Positions 42,973 through 50,873 are shown, numbered from the stretch's first letter. The stretch is 64,000 nucleotides of DNA from Candidatus Pacearchaeota archaeon (GCA_019659125.1 JAIFVX010000001.1:438097-502096), one strand, 5' to 3'. The notes: a model not told the origin generated them from the sequence alone. Program-made: numbers and translations.

Positions 42973-42989
42973 TATTTCCACTGGAGATA
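42973..42989 (-). promoter_or_regulatory. ORB-like origin recognition box, copy 1
   Basis: On the minus strand it reads TATCTCCAGTGGAAATA, identical over 17 nt to the core of copy 3. CTCCAGTGGAAA is the archaeal mini-ORB core bound by Orc1/Cdc6. Confidence 0.8.
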
Positions 42990-43040
42990 TAAATATCGTC
43001 GAGTAAAACAACATAATCACAATCATTTTTATCCTTCATC

Positions 43041-43064
43041 TCACACACCCTTATTTCATGTGGA
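43041..43064 (-). promoter_or_regulatory. ORB-like origin recognition box, copy 2 (imperfect)
   Basis: The plus strand reads TCACACACCCTTATTTCA then TGTGGA. It is the inverted equivalent of the extended copy 3, with three mismatches in 24 nt, all in the core; the G-rich flank GGGTGTGTGA is fully conserved. Confidence 0.75.
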
Positions 43065-43216
43065 ACAAGTATCTTAATTATACTCTATGTTGAATTAACA
43101 TGAACTTACTAACAAACATAATATAACTATTATAATATATATAATATATAATATAAATATTTATAAAAGAAAAATAGAAGAAGAATACCTTCTGAAGACT
43201 ATTTAAACCCTTTTTC

Positions 43217-43246
43217 TATCTCCAGTGGAAATAAGGGTGTGTGACA
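43217..43246 (+). promoter_or_regulatory. ORB-like origin recognition box, copy 3 (extended)
   Basis: TATCTCCAGTGGAAATA is followed by AGGGTGTGTGACA. The second part corresponds to the G-rich element that gives ORBs their polarity. It points toward the plus-strand genes, opposite to copies 1 and 2. Confidence 0.82.
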
Positions 43247-43312
43247 TAGGTAGTGCTATATAGGTGAAAATACCACGGAAAAATTTATATACTGCTTCCT
43301 TGTTAATCGCCT

Positions 43313-43573
43313 ATGGCATTAGAAAAGAGACCACTAAAAGAGTTAATGAGTAAGCTTGTAGTGACTAAAGAAGGCAAGCGTCTTGGATTTGTAAAAGATG
43401 TTACCTTCGAGACAAAAACAGGAGAACTCATCCAGCTTGTTCTAAAGGATGCAACGCCATACACACGAAATCTTAACCTAGAAATGTCTCAAAATAAAGA
43501 AGCACTTATTCCTTACAATACAATCATCGCTATCGGTGATTTTGTCGTCATCTCTGAAGAAGACTTGATGTAA
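43313..43573 (+). CDS. PRC-barrel domain protein next to the origin
   Basis: The 86-residue protein is essentially one PRC barrel: KLVVTKEGKRLGFVKDVTFE, then IPYNTIIAIGDFVVISEEDL. TATA AATTTATATAC lies 25 nt from the ATG. Archaeal CdpB-type PRC proteins bridge FtsZ-associated division complexes; a division role here would fit the replication neighbourhood but is not proven. Confidence 0.82.
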   Translation: MALEKRPLKELMSKLVVTKEGKRLGFVKDVTFETKTGELIQLVLKDATPYTRNLNLEMSQNKEALIPYNTIIAIGDFVVISEEDLM

Positions 43574-43715
43574 TTGTTACAATTCTAATCCATTCTACAC
43601 TCTATCATTTATCATAAACTATCAACTAGGTTTTTGCTGACACATACAGAACATTATGGATATGTATGTATTATATCATAAAAACCTTTAAAAACAGCTC
43701 TCTCTACTCCACTTT

Positions 43716-44153
43716 ATGCAAATCATAGGATTTAATTTTACTAAAATTGTCGCTACAAAAGAAGGCTCATTTAGTGCAGCCTCTTTGAAAACTAATCCTA
43801 CTATCAATGTAGAGTTCACCTCTATAGAAAAGGACAAGCTGGATCTCCTTAAGGACAATGAGATAGTACGGGTATCATTCAAGTTTTCTGTTGCCTATGG
43901 TGAGTCTAGAGACAAGCCAGATGCAGAGATCCTCATGGAAGGCTTCATTGTTCTTTCACTAGATAAGAATCAATCAAAAGACATCTTGAAAAACTGGAAG
44001 AAAAAGATGGTTGCCCCTCCATTGCAGATGAATCTCTCAAATATAGTCTTAAAGCGCTGCACAATAAAGGCCTTAGTACTCGAAGAGGAATTAAATCTCC
44101 CTACTCATATAAGGCTTCCTCAATTACGCATGCAGCCAAAACCGGAAGATTAG
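43716..44153 (+). CDS. SecB-like beta-sheet protein (tentative)
   Basis: The 145-residue protein alternates long strands: NPTINVEFTSIEKDKLDLLK, EIVRVSFKFSVAYGES, AEILMEGFIVLSLDKNQSK, then a helix and LNLPTHIRLPQLRMQPKPED. This order (strands, a GFIVLSL strand, helix, short Pro-containing tail) resembles SecB export chaperones, known also as SecB-like proteins in some archaea. Sequence identity cannot be judged by eye, so the call is tentative. It overlaps the convergent phosphoesterase gene by 4 bp. Confidence 0.4.
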   Translation: MQIIGFNFTKIVATKEGSFSAASLKTNPTINVEFTSIEKDKLDLLKDNEIVRVSFKFSVAYGESRDKPDAEILMEGFIVLSLDKNQSKDILKNWKKKMVAPPLQMNLSNIVLKRCTIKALVLEEELNLPTHIRLPQLRMQPKPED

Positions 44154-44854
44154 ATATCTTTTAATCTTCCAAAATCTAGAACGCTAAGATCTTCTCCTAC
44201 AACCTTGACACGGAACCTGCTGAATGATATGTCCCATGCTAAAGGGATAGTCCCTTCACGGGGATCGCTCCCTTCATTGATATCAAGGAAACTCGGTACG
44301 ACAATAACTGTTCTTCCCTTATATTCTCCCTCCAGAAAACACTTATACTTCTCGCTTTTCACACCCTCAGTGAGAGTGATGGCTGGGTGGACATGGCCTA
44401 CAATCCAGTGGGTTATTTTTCTGTCATGGATTTCTTCAAAATCCTTATCTCCATGAAGAAAGCAATACCCATCAGAGATATAGAAATCTAAGATTTTTAT
44501 TCCCCTGTCCCGGGCAATGAACTCTAGAACCGCATCATGATTCCCTCGGACAATAATGACCTCACGAGCATGTTCTTTAAGGTAGTCGAGCAGTTTCAAG
44601 AGATCGGTTCTTTCCTGCTTCAAGATGGCTCCAAATTCGTGTTTGACATCACCTAAGAGAACGACCTTGTCTACCATTCCCAAACCTTCAAATATCCTTT
44701 CAAGCTCTGATAACATCTCCTTGAACTGTGTCCGTAAAACAAACACTCCATGTTTATTAAGTGCCTCTTCATATCCCAGGTGGAGATCTCCTACTGCAAG
44801 TATTTTCTTTCCTTTCTCCTCGATATAGAGGCATTTCCCTCGATAATGTATCAT
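44150..44854 (-). CDS. Metallophosphoesterase, PdeM/MJ0037-like
   Basis: The 234-residue protein has all calcineurin-like motifs: VGDLHLGYEEAL, LLGDVKHEFGA, VRGNHDAVL, FLHGDKDF and IVGHVHPAI. It matches the family associated with DNA ligases and Lhr-type helicases in other genomes, and an Lhr gene indeed follows downstream on the same strand after a small plus-strand gene. Likely a phosphodiesterase in DNA or RNA end processing; substrate unknown. Confidence 0.85.
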   Translation of the reverse strand: MIHYRGKCLYIEEKGKKILAVGDLHLGYEEALNKHGVFVLRTQFKEMLSELERIFEGLGMVDKVVLLGDVKHEFGAILKQERTDLLKLLDYLKEHAREVIIVRGNHDAVLEFIARDRGIKILDFYISDGYCFLHGDKDFEEIHDRKITHWIVGHVHPAITLTEGVKSEKYKCFLEGEYKGRTVIVVPSFLDINEGSDPREGTIPLAWDISFSRFRVKVVGEDLSVLDFGRLKDI

Positions 44855-44985
44855 ACTATTTTCCTTTGCTTGATATATATAGAACTTGCGGTTTTTCTTT
44901 ATAAACGTCGGGAAAAGTTTATTAACTGACGCGTATTATTTACAATACTACGTCTGCCGTTCTGTTTTTGAAAGGGGGTTTTACT

Positions 44986-45120
44986 ATGATAGAGAATAAA
45001 TACAAATATAAGCGTATTGAAATCGAAGAAACCGCTGATACTGAAGAGGAAGATATCCTACCTGATTCGGCTTCAATTGAATCAGTTGATGAATCAGTTG
45101 AAGAGACCGAGGACTTCTAA
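44986..45120 (+). CDS. 44-residue strongly acidic protein with a leadered mRNA
   Basis: Absent from the ORF track. The frame MIENKYKYKRIEIEETADTE...ESVEETEDF has a basic start and a very acidic remainder (about 17 Asp/Glu of 44). It is preceded by GAAAGGGGG about 7 nt before the ATG, a Shine-Dalgarno-like site, and by TATA GTTTATTAA some 65 nt upstream, giving a leader of about 40 nt. That organisation differs from the leaderless neighbours and hints at post-transcriptional control or high expression. No family recognised. Confidence 0.55.
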   Translation: MIENKYKYKRIEIEETADTEEEDILPDSASIESVDESVEETEDF

Positions 45121-45168
45121 TTGTTAACTGGTGGAATTTTTTTTCCGAGCGAAGTATTAGTGATAAAT

Positions 45169-47754
45169 CTAATTCTTCTTTTCCTTTATGATGTTCATGT
45201 GAATTTCATGCATTCGTTTAAGGAAGCTCGCCTTATCTTCCATCTTGATGAGATCGCTCCTTCCCTGAAGAACAAGACTTAATCCAAAGGGGGACACGAT
45301 AGGGGTGATGACTTTCTTTATTTTAACATCCCCTTTCTCGATCCATCGCAATACTTTTTCAGCATTCTGAACATCCATCAGATCTTCAAGCACCTCTCTC
45401 CGTGCCTCACGGAGGATAGGAAAGTCATCACTTATTTTTTTAATTGCTGCAAACAGGAACATGGAGTGCATCTGCTGTCTTCCTACACTTTTTTCCCTTC
45501 CCTTGTAGTTTCGCAAGATCATAAGGCTTCTAGATGCGCAGTGCCTGAATCGTCTTTTTAAGATATCAGTCTTTTCAATCGCAAGCTTAAGGATATCTCG
45601 GAGCTTATCGGACTTAACTCCATTAAGGATCTTGTTTTCGTCAAGTTTTTCTCCTGCCAGAAAGAATCCATTGTCAGAGATACCCATCTCTACATCTCTA
45701 TACCGTAATTCTGCGGCTGCATAGGCATAGGCCCGTGCAAGCGCATCGTTTACTCGCCTCCCATACATGCTGTGGAACACTAAAAACTCCTTTTCTTCCT
45801 TGAATTTTTCAATCAAGAGGGTCTTTTCATCAGGTAACTCTGAGAAGTCCTGCTGTTGCTTGAAATAGTCATAGATTTCCTCTGCAATATCCTTGCCAAC
45901 ATACAAATATTCTTGAAGAAATGCAAGAGCCTCATCTCTCTTCCCTAGTCTCTCTTTTACAAGTCTCCTTAATCTTCCAATACTAACCCCTACATCAAAG
46001 TGTAGGGGAAGCATCTCGCTAAACCATGAGGGAATCGTAGGACTGCGGCTGACTTGTGTTTTTACATATGCTTTCATCCCTTTCGCATAAAGATACTGAT
46101 ACTTGTGACCTCCTAGTACAAACACATCTCCTCGTTTCATACGTTCGAGGAAGTTCTCATCGATCTTTCCTACTGTTTCTCCTTTATGACTTCCATCCTG
46201 TGCAACAACCGAGATGAAGCTTTCTTCTGGGATTGTTCCTACATTTGTCATATAGATGACTCTGGCCATCTTCCCACGCTTTCCTACTTGTTTCGTCTTC
46301 TCATCATACCATATCTTAGCATAGACATTTCTGTGTTCTAAGGCGTAGTCTCCAGCGAGATAGCTTAAGACTGCGTAAAAGTCATCTTTAGTTAGCTTTT
46401 CATAGCAATAACTCTTCCTGATAGTCTTAAGCATATCATCTACATTCCATATTTTAGTGATTGCCATGCCAAATATCTGCTGTGCAAGCACATCTAATGC
46501 ATTTTTAGGGATCTCTGCCTGATCGATCTTCTTTTCAATCATTTCTTTCATCAAAATCGCGCATTCAACAAGGTCATCTCGATCCATCACTAAGAACTTT
46601 CCTCTTGGATTATCATGAAGCTTATGCCCTGCTCTTCCAATTCTCTGTAATGCCCTGGAAACGCTTTTGGGAGATCTAATCATGACAACAATATCAACGC
46701 TTCCGATGTCTATTCCCAGCTCTAGACTTGTAGAGGTCACAACAACCTTCAATTCACCCTTTCGTAACTTATCCTCAATCTCAAATCTTCTTTCCTTACT
46801 CATAGAGCTGTGATGTGCCCCAATAAGCCCGACATATTTTCCAGGGAAATATAGATCTAGATGATGAACAATCCTTTCAGTAGCAGCTCGTGTGTTAGTA
46901 AAAATCAGCGTAGTCCGATTGGATTGGACAATGTCATCCAAAAGCTTATACAATTTCCTCTGATTCTCAGCATTTTCTGCCTCAAGAATGCTCTCTCCAG
47001 GAAAGTCAAGACTAATTTCAATCTTCTTGAGCAGCTTTACATCAGCAATCAGGCAATCCCGGCCATTTCCTACAAGGAACCGTGCAATCTCCTCTAGAGG
47101 AGAGATGGTAGCGCTAAGGCCGATACGAACAGGTTCTATTAAGCTTATATCGCACAATCTTTCCAAGGTTAATGTAAGGTAGACTCCTCTCTTATTAGTC
47201 AGTGCATGGATTTCATCAAGGACAATGAACTCTAATGCAGCCATTTTCTCTACAAATTTTCCTGTCGTAAGGACAATGGCAAGTGTTTCGGGAGTTGTGA
47301 CAAGAATATGTGGTGTTTTACGGAGCATTTTAGCTCTGTCCTTAGGACTTGTATCTCCAGTACGAAGACCAACTCGTATATCTTGCATTTCCATTCCTTT
47401 TTTCTTTGTAAGCTCTTGGATTTCCTCCAATGGTTGGATAAGATTGACATAGATGTCATTGGAGAGGGCCTTTAAGGGGCTTACATAGACAGCATATATT
47501 TTTTCCTCTAACTCTTTCTTGAGAGCGAGCCCGACCATGTAATTGATGATACCTAAGAATGCAGTCAGCGTCTTCGTACCTCCTGTCGGAGCCGATACAA
47601 GAATGTTTTTCCTATCATAGATATTCTTCACCCCGTAAAGCTGTGTCTTGGAGAAGTCTTTGAACTTGCCAAAAAACCATTCAGATACGACTGGGTGGAG
47701 AGTGTTCTTCACCTCCGAAGATGTATGTGGTTCTATAAAATTAATCTCAGCCAT
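45169..47754 (-). CDS. lhr: Lhr-type superfamily 2 helicase
   Basis: An 861-residue large helicase-related protein. Motif I reads APTGGTKT rather than the usual APTGSGKT; motif Ia is VSPLKALSNDI; motif II is DEIH in VLDEIHALTNKRG; motif VI is QRIGRAGHKL. The C-terminal winged-helix and Lhr core domains follow (VRGLYT-like STSLELGIDIGSVDIVVMIR precedes). It unwinds DNA or RNA-DNA hybrids in repair. A long CDS with coupled regulation is not apparent. See the findings for the motif I substitution. Confidence 0.93.
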   Translation of the reverse strand: MAEINFIEPHTSSEVKNTLHPVVSEWFFGKFKDFSKTQLYGVKNIYDRKNILVSAPTGGTKTLTAFLGIINYMVGLALKKELEEKIYAVYVSPLKALSNDIYVNLIQPLEEIQELTKKKGMEMQDIRVGLRTGDTSPKDRAKMLRKTPHILVTTPETLAIVLTTGKFVEKMAALEFIVLDEIHALTNKRGVYLTLTLERLCDISLIEPVRIGLSATISPLEEIARFLVGNGRDCLIADVKLLKKIEISLDFPGESILEAENAENQRKLYKLLDDIVQSNRTTLIFTNTRAATERIVHHLDLYFPGKYVGLIGAHHSSMSKERRFEIEDKLRKGELKVVVTSTSLELGIDIGSVDIVVMIRSPKSVSRALQRIGRAGHKLHDNPRGKFLVMDRDDLVECAILMKEMIEKKIDQAEIPKNALDVLAQQIFGMAITKIWNVDDMLKTIRKSYCYEKLTKDDFYAVLSYLAGDYALEHRNVYAKIWYDEKTKQVGKRGKMARVIYMTNVGTIPEESFISVVAQDGSHKGETVGKIDENFLERMKRGDVFVLGGHKYQYLYAKGMKAYVKTQVSRSPTIPSWFSEMLPLHFDVGVSIGRLRRLVKERLGKRDEALAFLQEYLYVGKDIAEEIYDYFKQQQDFSELPDEKTLLIEKFKEEKEFLVFHSMYGRRVNDALARAYAYAAAELRYRDVEMGISDNGFFLAGEKLDENKILNGVKSDKLRDILKLAIEKTDILKRRFRHCASRSLMILRNYKGREKSVGRQQMHSMFLFAAIKKISDDFPILREARREVLEDLMDVQNAEKVLRWIEKGDVKIKKVITPIVSPFGLSLVLQGRSDLIKMEDKASFLKRMHEIHMNIIKEKKN

Positions 47755-47846
47755 AAATCACCTAAAACAAGCATTCTAGAGCACAAATCAAATGTTTTAA
47801 ACCTATCGATATCAACCTTTAAATAAAACGACCTATACCCTACTAT

Positions 47847-48158
47847 ATGCCTAAGATATCTCAACAGAAGAAAGATAAGATTTCAGAGCAGATACTTCAT
47901 TACCTCTTTAGCATCACGCCAGAGATGAAGTTCACAGCCCAGATAGCCGATGAAATAGCTCGGGATGAGGAGTTCACCAAGAAGATCCTCAATGATCTCA
48001 TGCAGAAGAACCTTGTCATTCCTATAACTAAGAACAAAGATGGTACCCAGTACGTCCAACGACAGCGCTGGAGATTATCAAATGATGCGTTTGAGGCGTA
48101 TAAGAGGCAGCAACCATCACCTTCATCTATAAACGCCTTCGAAGACAACAATATTTAA
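47847..48158 (+). CDS. Small winged-helix protein
   Basis: The 103-residue protein has a winged-helix layout: KDKISEQILHYLFSITPEMK, then AQIADEIARDEEFTKKILND and the wing KNLVIPITKNKDGTQYVQRQ. It has TATA CTTTAAATAAAA 25 nt upstream of the ATG and is followed 23 nt later by the coiled-coil winged-helix gene, so the two are probably one operon. Target DNA unknown. Confidence 0.65.
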   Translation: MPKISQQKKDKISEQILHYLFSITPEMKFTAQIADEIARDEEFTKKILNDLMQKNLVIPITKNKDGTQYVQRQRWRLSNDAFEAYKRQQPSPSSINAFEDNNI

Positions 48159-48181
48159 ATCATCATACGATAAAGAAATCT

Positions 48182-48853
48182 ATGGATCCCATTAAAGAAG
48201 CCTTTACAAAAGCAAAAGAAGACATTAACGAGCTGAGAATTCAAATAGAAATCCTTACCCAGACTGTGGAAGACATTAAACGAACTTTATACCAACAGAT
48301 CCAGGATACAAAGCAGACAACCCAACAGATAACTCCAACAATTAACACGAACCCAACAGATAACCTGCCTCTAGAAGGCGTAAAAACATCAAATATGAGC
48401 ACTTCCACAGGAAATAGGGGGGTTCCAACAGACAGACAGACAGACAGACAGACAGACCAACACATCCCTTCCAACACAAAAATCCTTTATAAAGCGGACA
48501 CAAACACACAGAATATCAATCATATAGAACGGGTTTCCCAGGTTCTTGAGTCCCTCGACGCTATAAAGAAAGAATTACGCGTAAAATTCAAGAGGTTAAC
48601 TCAGCAGGAAATGCTTATTTTCTCGACGATATACCAGCTTGAAGAGGAGAATGGCAGCGTCGACTATCCACAGGTAGCTGCCAAGTTAGGTCTTTCAGAA
48701 AGCTCGATCCGGGACTATGTCCAGAAGATCATCAAAAAGGGTATCCCTATCACAAAAACGAAGGAAAACAACAAGAAAATCATTCTTTCATTGCTTCCCG
48801 ATTTCAAGCGCCTAGCCTCACTTGAGACTATTTTATCCCTTCGAGAGCTGTAA
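48182..48853 (+). CDS. Coiled-coil / winged-helix protein with tetranucleotide repeat tract
   Basis: The 223-residue protein starts with a coiled coil (EDINELRIQIEILTQTVEDI). A low-complexity Thr/Asn/Gln linker with the repeat-encoded TDRQTDRQTDQ follows, then a C-terminal winged helix (FKRLTQQEMLIFSTIYQLEE, with VAAKLGLSESSIRDYVQKII). The HTH half resembles that of the minus-strand gene at 49.1-49.8 kb. The (CAGA)7 tract lies before the HTH, so loss or gain of one unit would remove the DNA-binding part. Upstream and downstream regions also hold repeated sequence elements. Confidence 0.65.
   Translation: MDPIKEAFTKAKEDINELRIQIEILTQTVEDIKRTLYQQIQDTKQTTQQITPTINTNPTDNLPLEGVKTSNMSTSTGNRGVPTDRQTDRQTDQHIPSNTKILYKADTNTQNINHIERVSQVLESLDAIKKELRVKFKRLTQQEMLIFSTIYQLEEENGSVDYPQVAAKLGLSESSIRDYVQKIIKKGIPITKTKENNKKIILSLLPDFKRLASLETILSLREL
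48429..48456 (+). repeat. Tetranucleotide microsatellite (CAGA)7 inside a coding region
   Basis: Seven perfect tandem copies of CAGA, in frame with the coiled-coil/winged-helix gene. A repeat unit of four bases is not a multiple of three, so slippage shifts the frame. Confidence 0.9.
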
Positions 48854-48943
48854 ATATAACACTTGTTCGACTAACCGATTAACTTTCTTCAGGTTACCAC
48901 TATCTTTTTCTCACAGGGAAATAAGATATTAAACGAACTTTAT

Positions 48944-49100
48944 CTCTCACTTTTTACACATAAACTGCCTAAAACGGGCTAGAGTTATCACTCACTCTCT
49001 TTCCTATTCCTCAGAAAAATTGAACACAATTTTCCCTCACTTTTTATCGTTTTTCGATCATTTTTCAACCAAAAATGAGTTTGCTAACTCTCACTTTTTC
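48944..49100 (-). repeat. Repeated CTCACTTTTT motif downstream of the minus-strand winged-helix gene
   Basis: CTCACTTTTT occurs at three places in the 248-bp gap between the two winged-helix genes and a related CTCACTTTTG lies in the end of the minus-strand gene, where it encodes a Lys-Val-Arg run. The gap has no further ORF. The copies may be remnants of expanding coding repeats or a site bound by one of the neighbouring regulators. Confidence 0.4.
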
Positions 49101-49101
49101 A

Positions 49102-49770
49102 TTATTGAGCATGATTTTCCTCATCTTTCTCGTAATTCTCTGATTTTGACTCATTAACACGAACTTTTCCCTTTTTCTTAACTCTCACTTTTGCGTATTT
49201 TGACAGTTTTTCACGTACTTCAGCTACCACAAACACTCTCTTTTTCCCATTTTTCTCTGTTATTTCCTCGATCAGCCCTGGTCGCTTCTGCCGAATGGCA
49301 TTTACCTGTCCTCGAATGGTAGATCTCTCTTTTCCCAAAAGGAGGGCTAAATCTTCATAACTAAGCTTCATATCGCTGTTCATAAGAGTGAACAAAACAA
49401 GTCGTTCGTTAGCACTTAATCCTTTTAGAATTTCGTAAAAACTGCCTGTTTGAACAGCTGTTTGAACACCATTATCAACATCATAAACAGCTGTTTGTTT
49501 GCCCAAAACCGGCAGTTTCTTAAACAGCTGTTTGTCTTTTTCGACATGAGTTGCCATTTCGAGAGCTTCACGCAGTCCAGAAATCTCATCATTTATCGAC
49601 GACAAATCCTTTTTTAGCTCATTTACGATGTCAAACAGCTGTTTATCTTGAGAATCAAGGTGTTTGACCCACTTTCCAACAGTGTCCATATCTTTTTTAA
49701 CTCCGGCAAAGCTTTCCTTTACTTCATGCTCGAATTTCTTGTCCCTTTTTTTGAAAAACCAGTCAAACAT
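49102..49770 (-). CDS. Coiled-coil / winged-helix protein carrying palindromic sites
   Basis: The start MFDWFFKKRDKKFEHEVKES (222 residues) is chosen because TATA ATTTAAATACT lies 27 nt upstream; the ORF-track version adds a membrane-like 47-residue stretch that covers this promoter. A long coiled coil (DSQDKQLFDIVNELKKDLSS) precedes a winged helix (KGLSANERLVLFTLMNSDMK, then LGKERSTIRGQVNAIRQKRP), and a basic tail with KVRVKKKGKVRVNESKS follows. Four copies of the AAACAGCTGTTT palindrome lie inside it, three exact and one with a mismatch. It could bind those sites and control itself; this is inference. Confidence 0.62.
   Translation of the reverse strand: MFDWFFKKRDKKFEHEVKESFAGVKKDMDTVGKWVKHLDSQDKQLFDIVNELKKDLSSINDEISGLREALEMATHVEKDKQLFKKLPVLGKQTAVYDVDNGVQTAVQTGSFYEILKGLSANERLVLFTLMNSDMKLSYEDLALLLGKERSTIRGQVNAIRQKRPGLIEEITEKNGKKRVFVVAEVREKLSKYAKVRVKKKGKVRVNESKSENYEKDEENHAQ
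49452..49644. repeat. Cluster of AAACAGCTGTTT palindromes within the winged-helix gene
   Basis: Exact 12-bp palindromes start at 49485, 49522 and 49633; a copy with one mismatch (GAACAGCTGTTT) starts at 49452. The sites fall in the coding sequence near Gln-Thr-Ala-Val or Gln-Leu-Phe codons, so they are compatible with, but not dictated by, protein sequence. Confidence 0.8.
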
Positions 49771-49909
49771 TAAAGTATACCAACAGTTGTAGTATTTAAA
49801 TATTGCCATTTTAGAGGCTATAAAGGCAAGTGCCCCCAAGTATCCCAAGACAAAAGCAAACACCAACACAAACAGCAAAAACACACTTAAACACCTAAAA
49901 AGTGAAAAC

Positions 49910-49943
49910 AAACAGCTGTTTAAACAGCCTCAAACACCTGTTT
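49910..49943. repeat. Palindrome pair upstream of the winged-helix gene
   Basis: An exact AAACAGCTGTTT starts at 49910 and a one-mismatch copy AAACACCTGTTT at 49932. They lie between the minus-strand winged-helix gene and the plus-strand DUF3096 gene, in an A-rich gap with no ORF, a good place for operator sites. A further near copy, AAACGGCTGTTT, starts at 50320 inside the next hypothetical gene. Confidence 0.72.
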
Positions 49944-50041
49944 AAGGGTGTAAAAACAAGGAAAAAACAATAAAACCTATAAAAACAACACAAACAGCCC
50001 AAAGGGAAAAGTATATATACAAGTTTGACTGTAATATAGAG

Positions 50042-50185
50042 ATGGTTGTTACGACTTCAGTCACCATCTCAGCAGTTCTGGCCATTATTGTGGGTATTAT
50101 CATCCTCATCTGGCCTAAATTCTTGAATATTGCCGTAGGAATCTACTTGCTTATTGCAGGATTCCTGAATCTATTCAGCTTCTAA
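50042..50185 (+). CDS. DUF3096-like small membrane protein
   Basis: The 47-residue frame MVVTTSVTISAVLAIIVGII with ILIWPKFLNIAVGIYLLIAG is too short for the ORF track. The pair of helices joined by WPKFLN matches the DUF3096 pattern (helix, PKxLN, helix) of small archaeal and bacterial membrane proteins. TATA GTATATATAC lies about 28 nt upstream. Function unknown. Confidence 0.7.
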   Translation: MVVTTSVTISAVLAIIVGIIILIWPKFLNIAVGIYLLIAGFLNLFSF

Positions 50186-50211
50186 GGGAAAACAACCCTT
50201 TCATCTCAGCC

Positions 50212-50550
50212 ATGGATAAACAAAGAAAACTTGACGTATCAATACCTGTGCCATTAGTCGTAGATTTCTACTTTATCCTCGATAAAAAAGCCGTGAAACC
50301 ACTCTACATAAGCGCCGACAAACGGCTGTTTACCAAGGAAGAATACAGGCTTTTTGAATCAGGGGCAGACCTTGTCTATACAGGGGTAGGGATTTACAGG
50401 AAACGCAAGCATGTTTCCTTCGCCCGGGAGATAAGCCGCACAAATCTCAAGCAAAAAACCACCATGGCTAAGATAATCCCCATCACATTCTTCGAATATG
50501 TCTACCAGGAGGACTATCCGTTAAACACCCTGGCACTATTCGATAGCTAA
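50212..50550 (+). CDS. Hypothetical protein
   Basis: Unrecognised 112-residue protein, mixed alpha/beta, no membrane segment: IPVPLVVDFYFILDKKAVKP at the start and KIIPITFFEYVYQEDYPLNT near the end. It follows the DUF3096 gene by 26 nt and precedes another small gene by 22 nt, so a three-gene transcript is likely. A one-mismatch copy of the palindrome lies inside it. Confidence 0.45.
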   Translation: MDKQRKLDVSIPVPLVVDFYFILDKKAVKPLYISADKRLFTKEEYRLFESGADLVYTGVGIYRKRKHVSFAREISRTNLKQKTTMAKIIPITFFEYVYQEDYPLNTLALFDS

Positions 50551-50572
50551 AAACACACAAGGAGGTATACAA

Positions 50573-50803
50573 ATGACAAACAACCAAGACGAAATTCGTG
50601 CAATCTATCGAGAAAATGGAGATGGATCTCGCGGAGGCCTTATGAGAGCAGAAGGCCCAGCAGACCCGACAGATTTACGTCAACTTGACAGTCTCGTCCC
50701 TCCACCCTATTTGCGTGGTGGAAAATATAGGTATGATGATCAAATCCATGTACAAGATCATCGCGGAGAACGTACCAGAGTATATAAGCAAGCAGCAGAT
50801 TAA
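50573..50803 (+). CDS. Small polar hypothetical protein
   Basis: Unrecognised 76-residue, very polar protein (IYRENGDGSRGGLMRAEGPA), probably soluble and partly disordered. It has a strong ribosome-binding site (AAGGAGG, 7 nt before ATG), unusual here and consistent with an internal operon gene. Confidence 0.45.
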   Translation: MTNNQDEIRAIYRENGDGSRGGLMRAEGPADPTDLRQLDSLVPPPYLRGGKYRYDDQIHVQDHRGERTRVYKQAAD

Positions 50804-50873
50804 TAGCGATAACTTCTTCTTAACGCTTAAAAGTTTCAGCTAAGCATAAAAGTTCGCTTTAATTCTAAAAAAC

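Larger units (their letters stand above)
42973..43246. other. Probable chromosomal replication origin (oriC)
   Basis: The 400-bp gap upstream of orc1/cdc6 holds no ORF. It contains three ORB-like boxes, copies 1 and 2 inverted relative to copy 3. Between copies 2 and 3 is a long stretch of almost pure A/T (ATAATATAACTATTATAATA and onward, about 43114-43170) suited to unwinding. This combination, next to the initiator and replicative polymerase genes, is the standard archaeal origin layout. Promoters of orc1 and of the PRC-barrel gene overlap its edges. Confidence 0.85.

Noticed and set aside
48421-48460. CRISPR-like repeat
   Set aside because: The repeat unit is four bases, in tandem with no spacers, so it is a microsatellite.
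49771-49911. N-terminal membrane-like extension of the winged-helix gene
   Set aside because: The extension spans the TATA box placed 27 nt from the internal ATG, so it is probably upstream DNA; not fully excluded.
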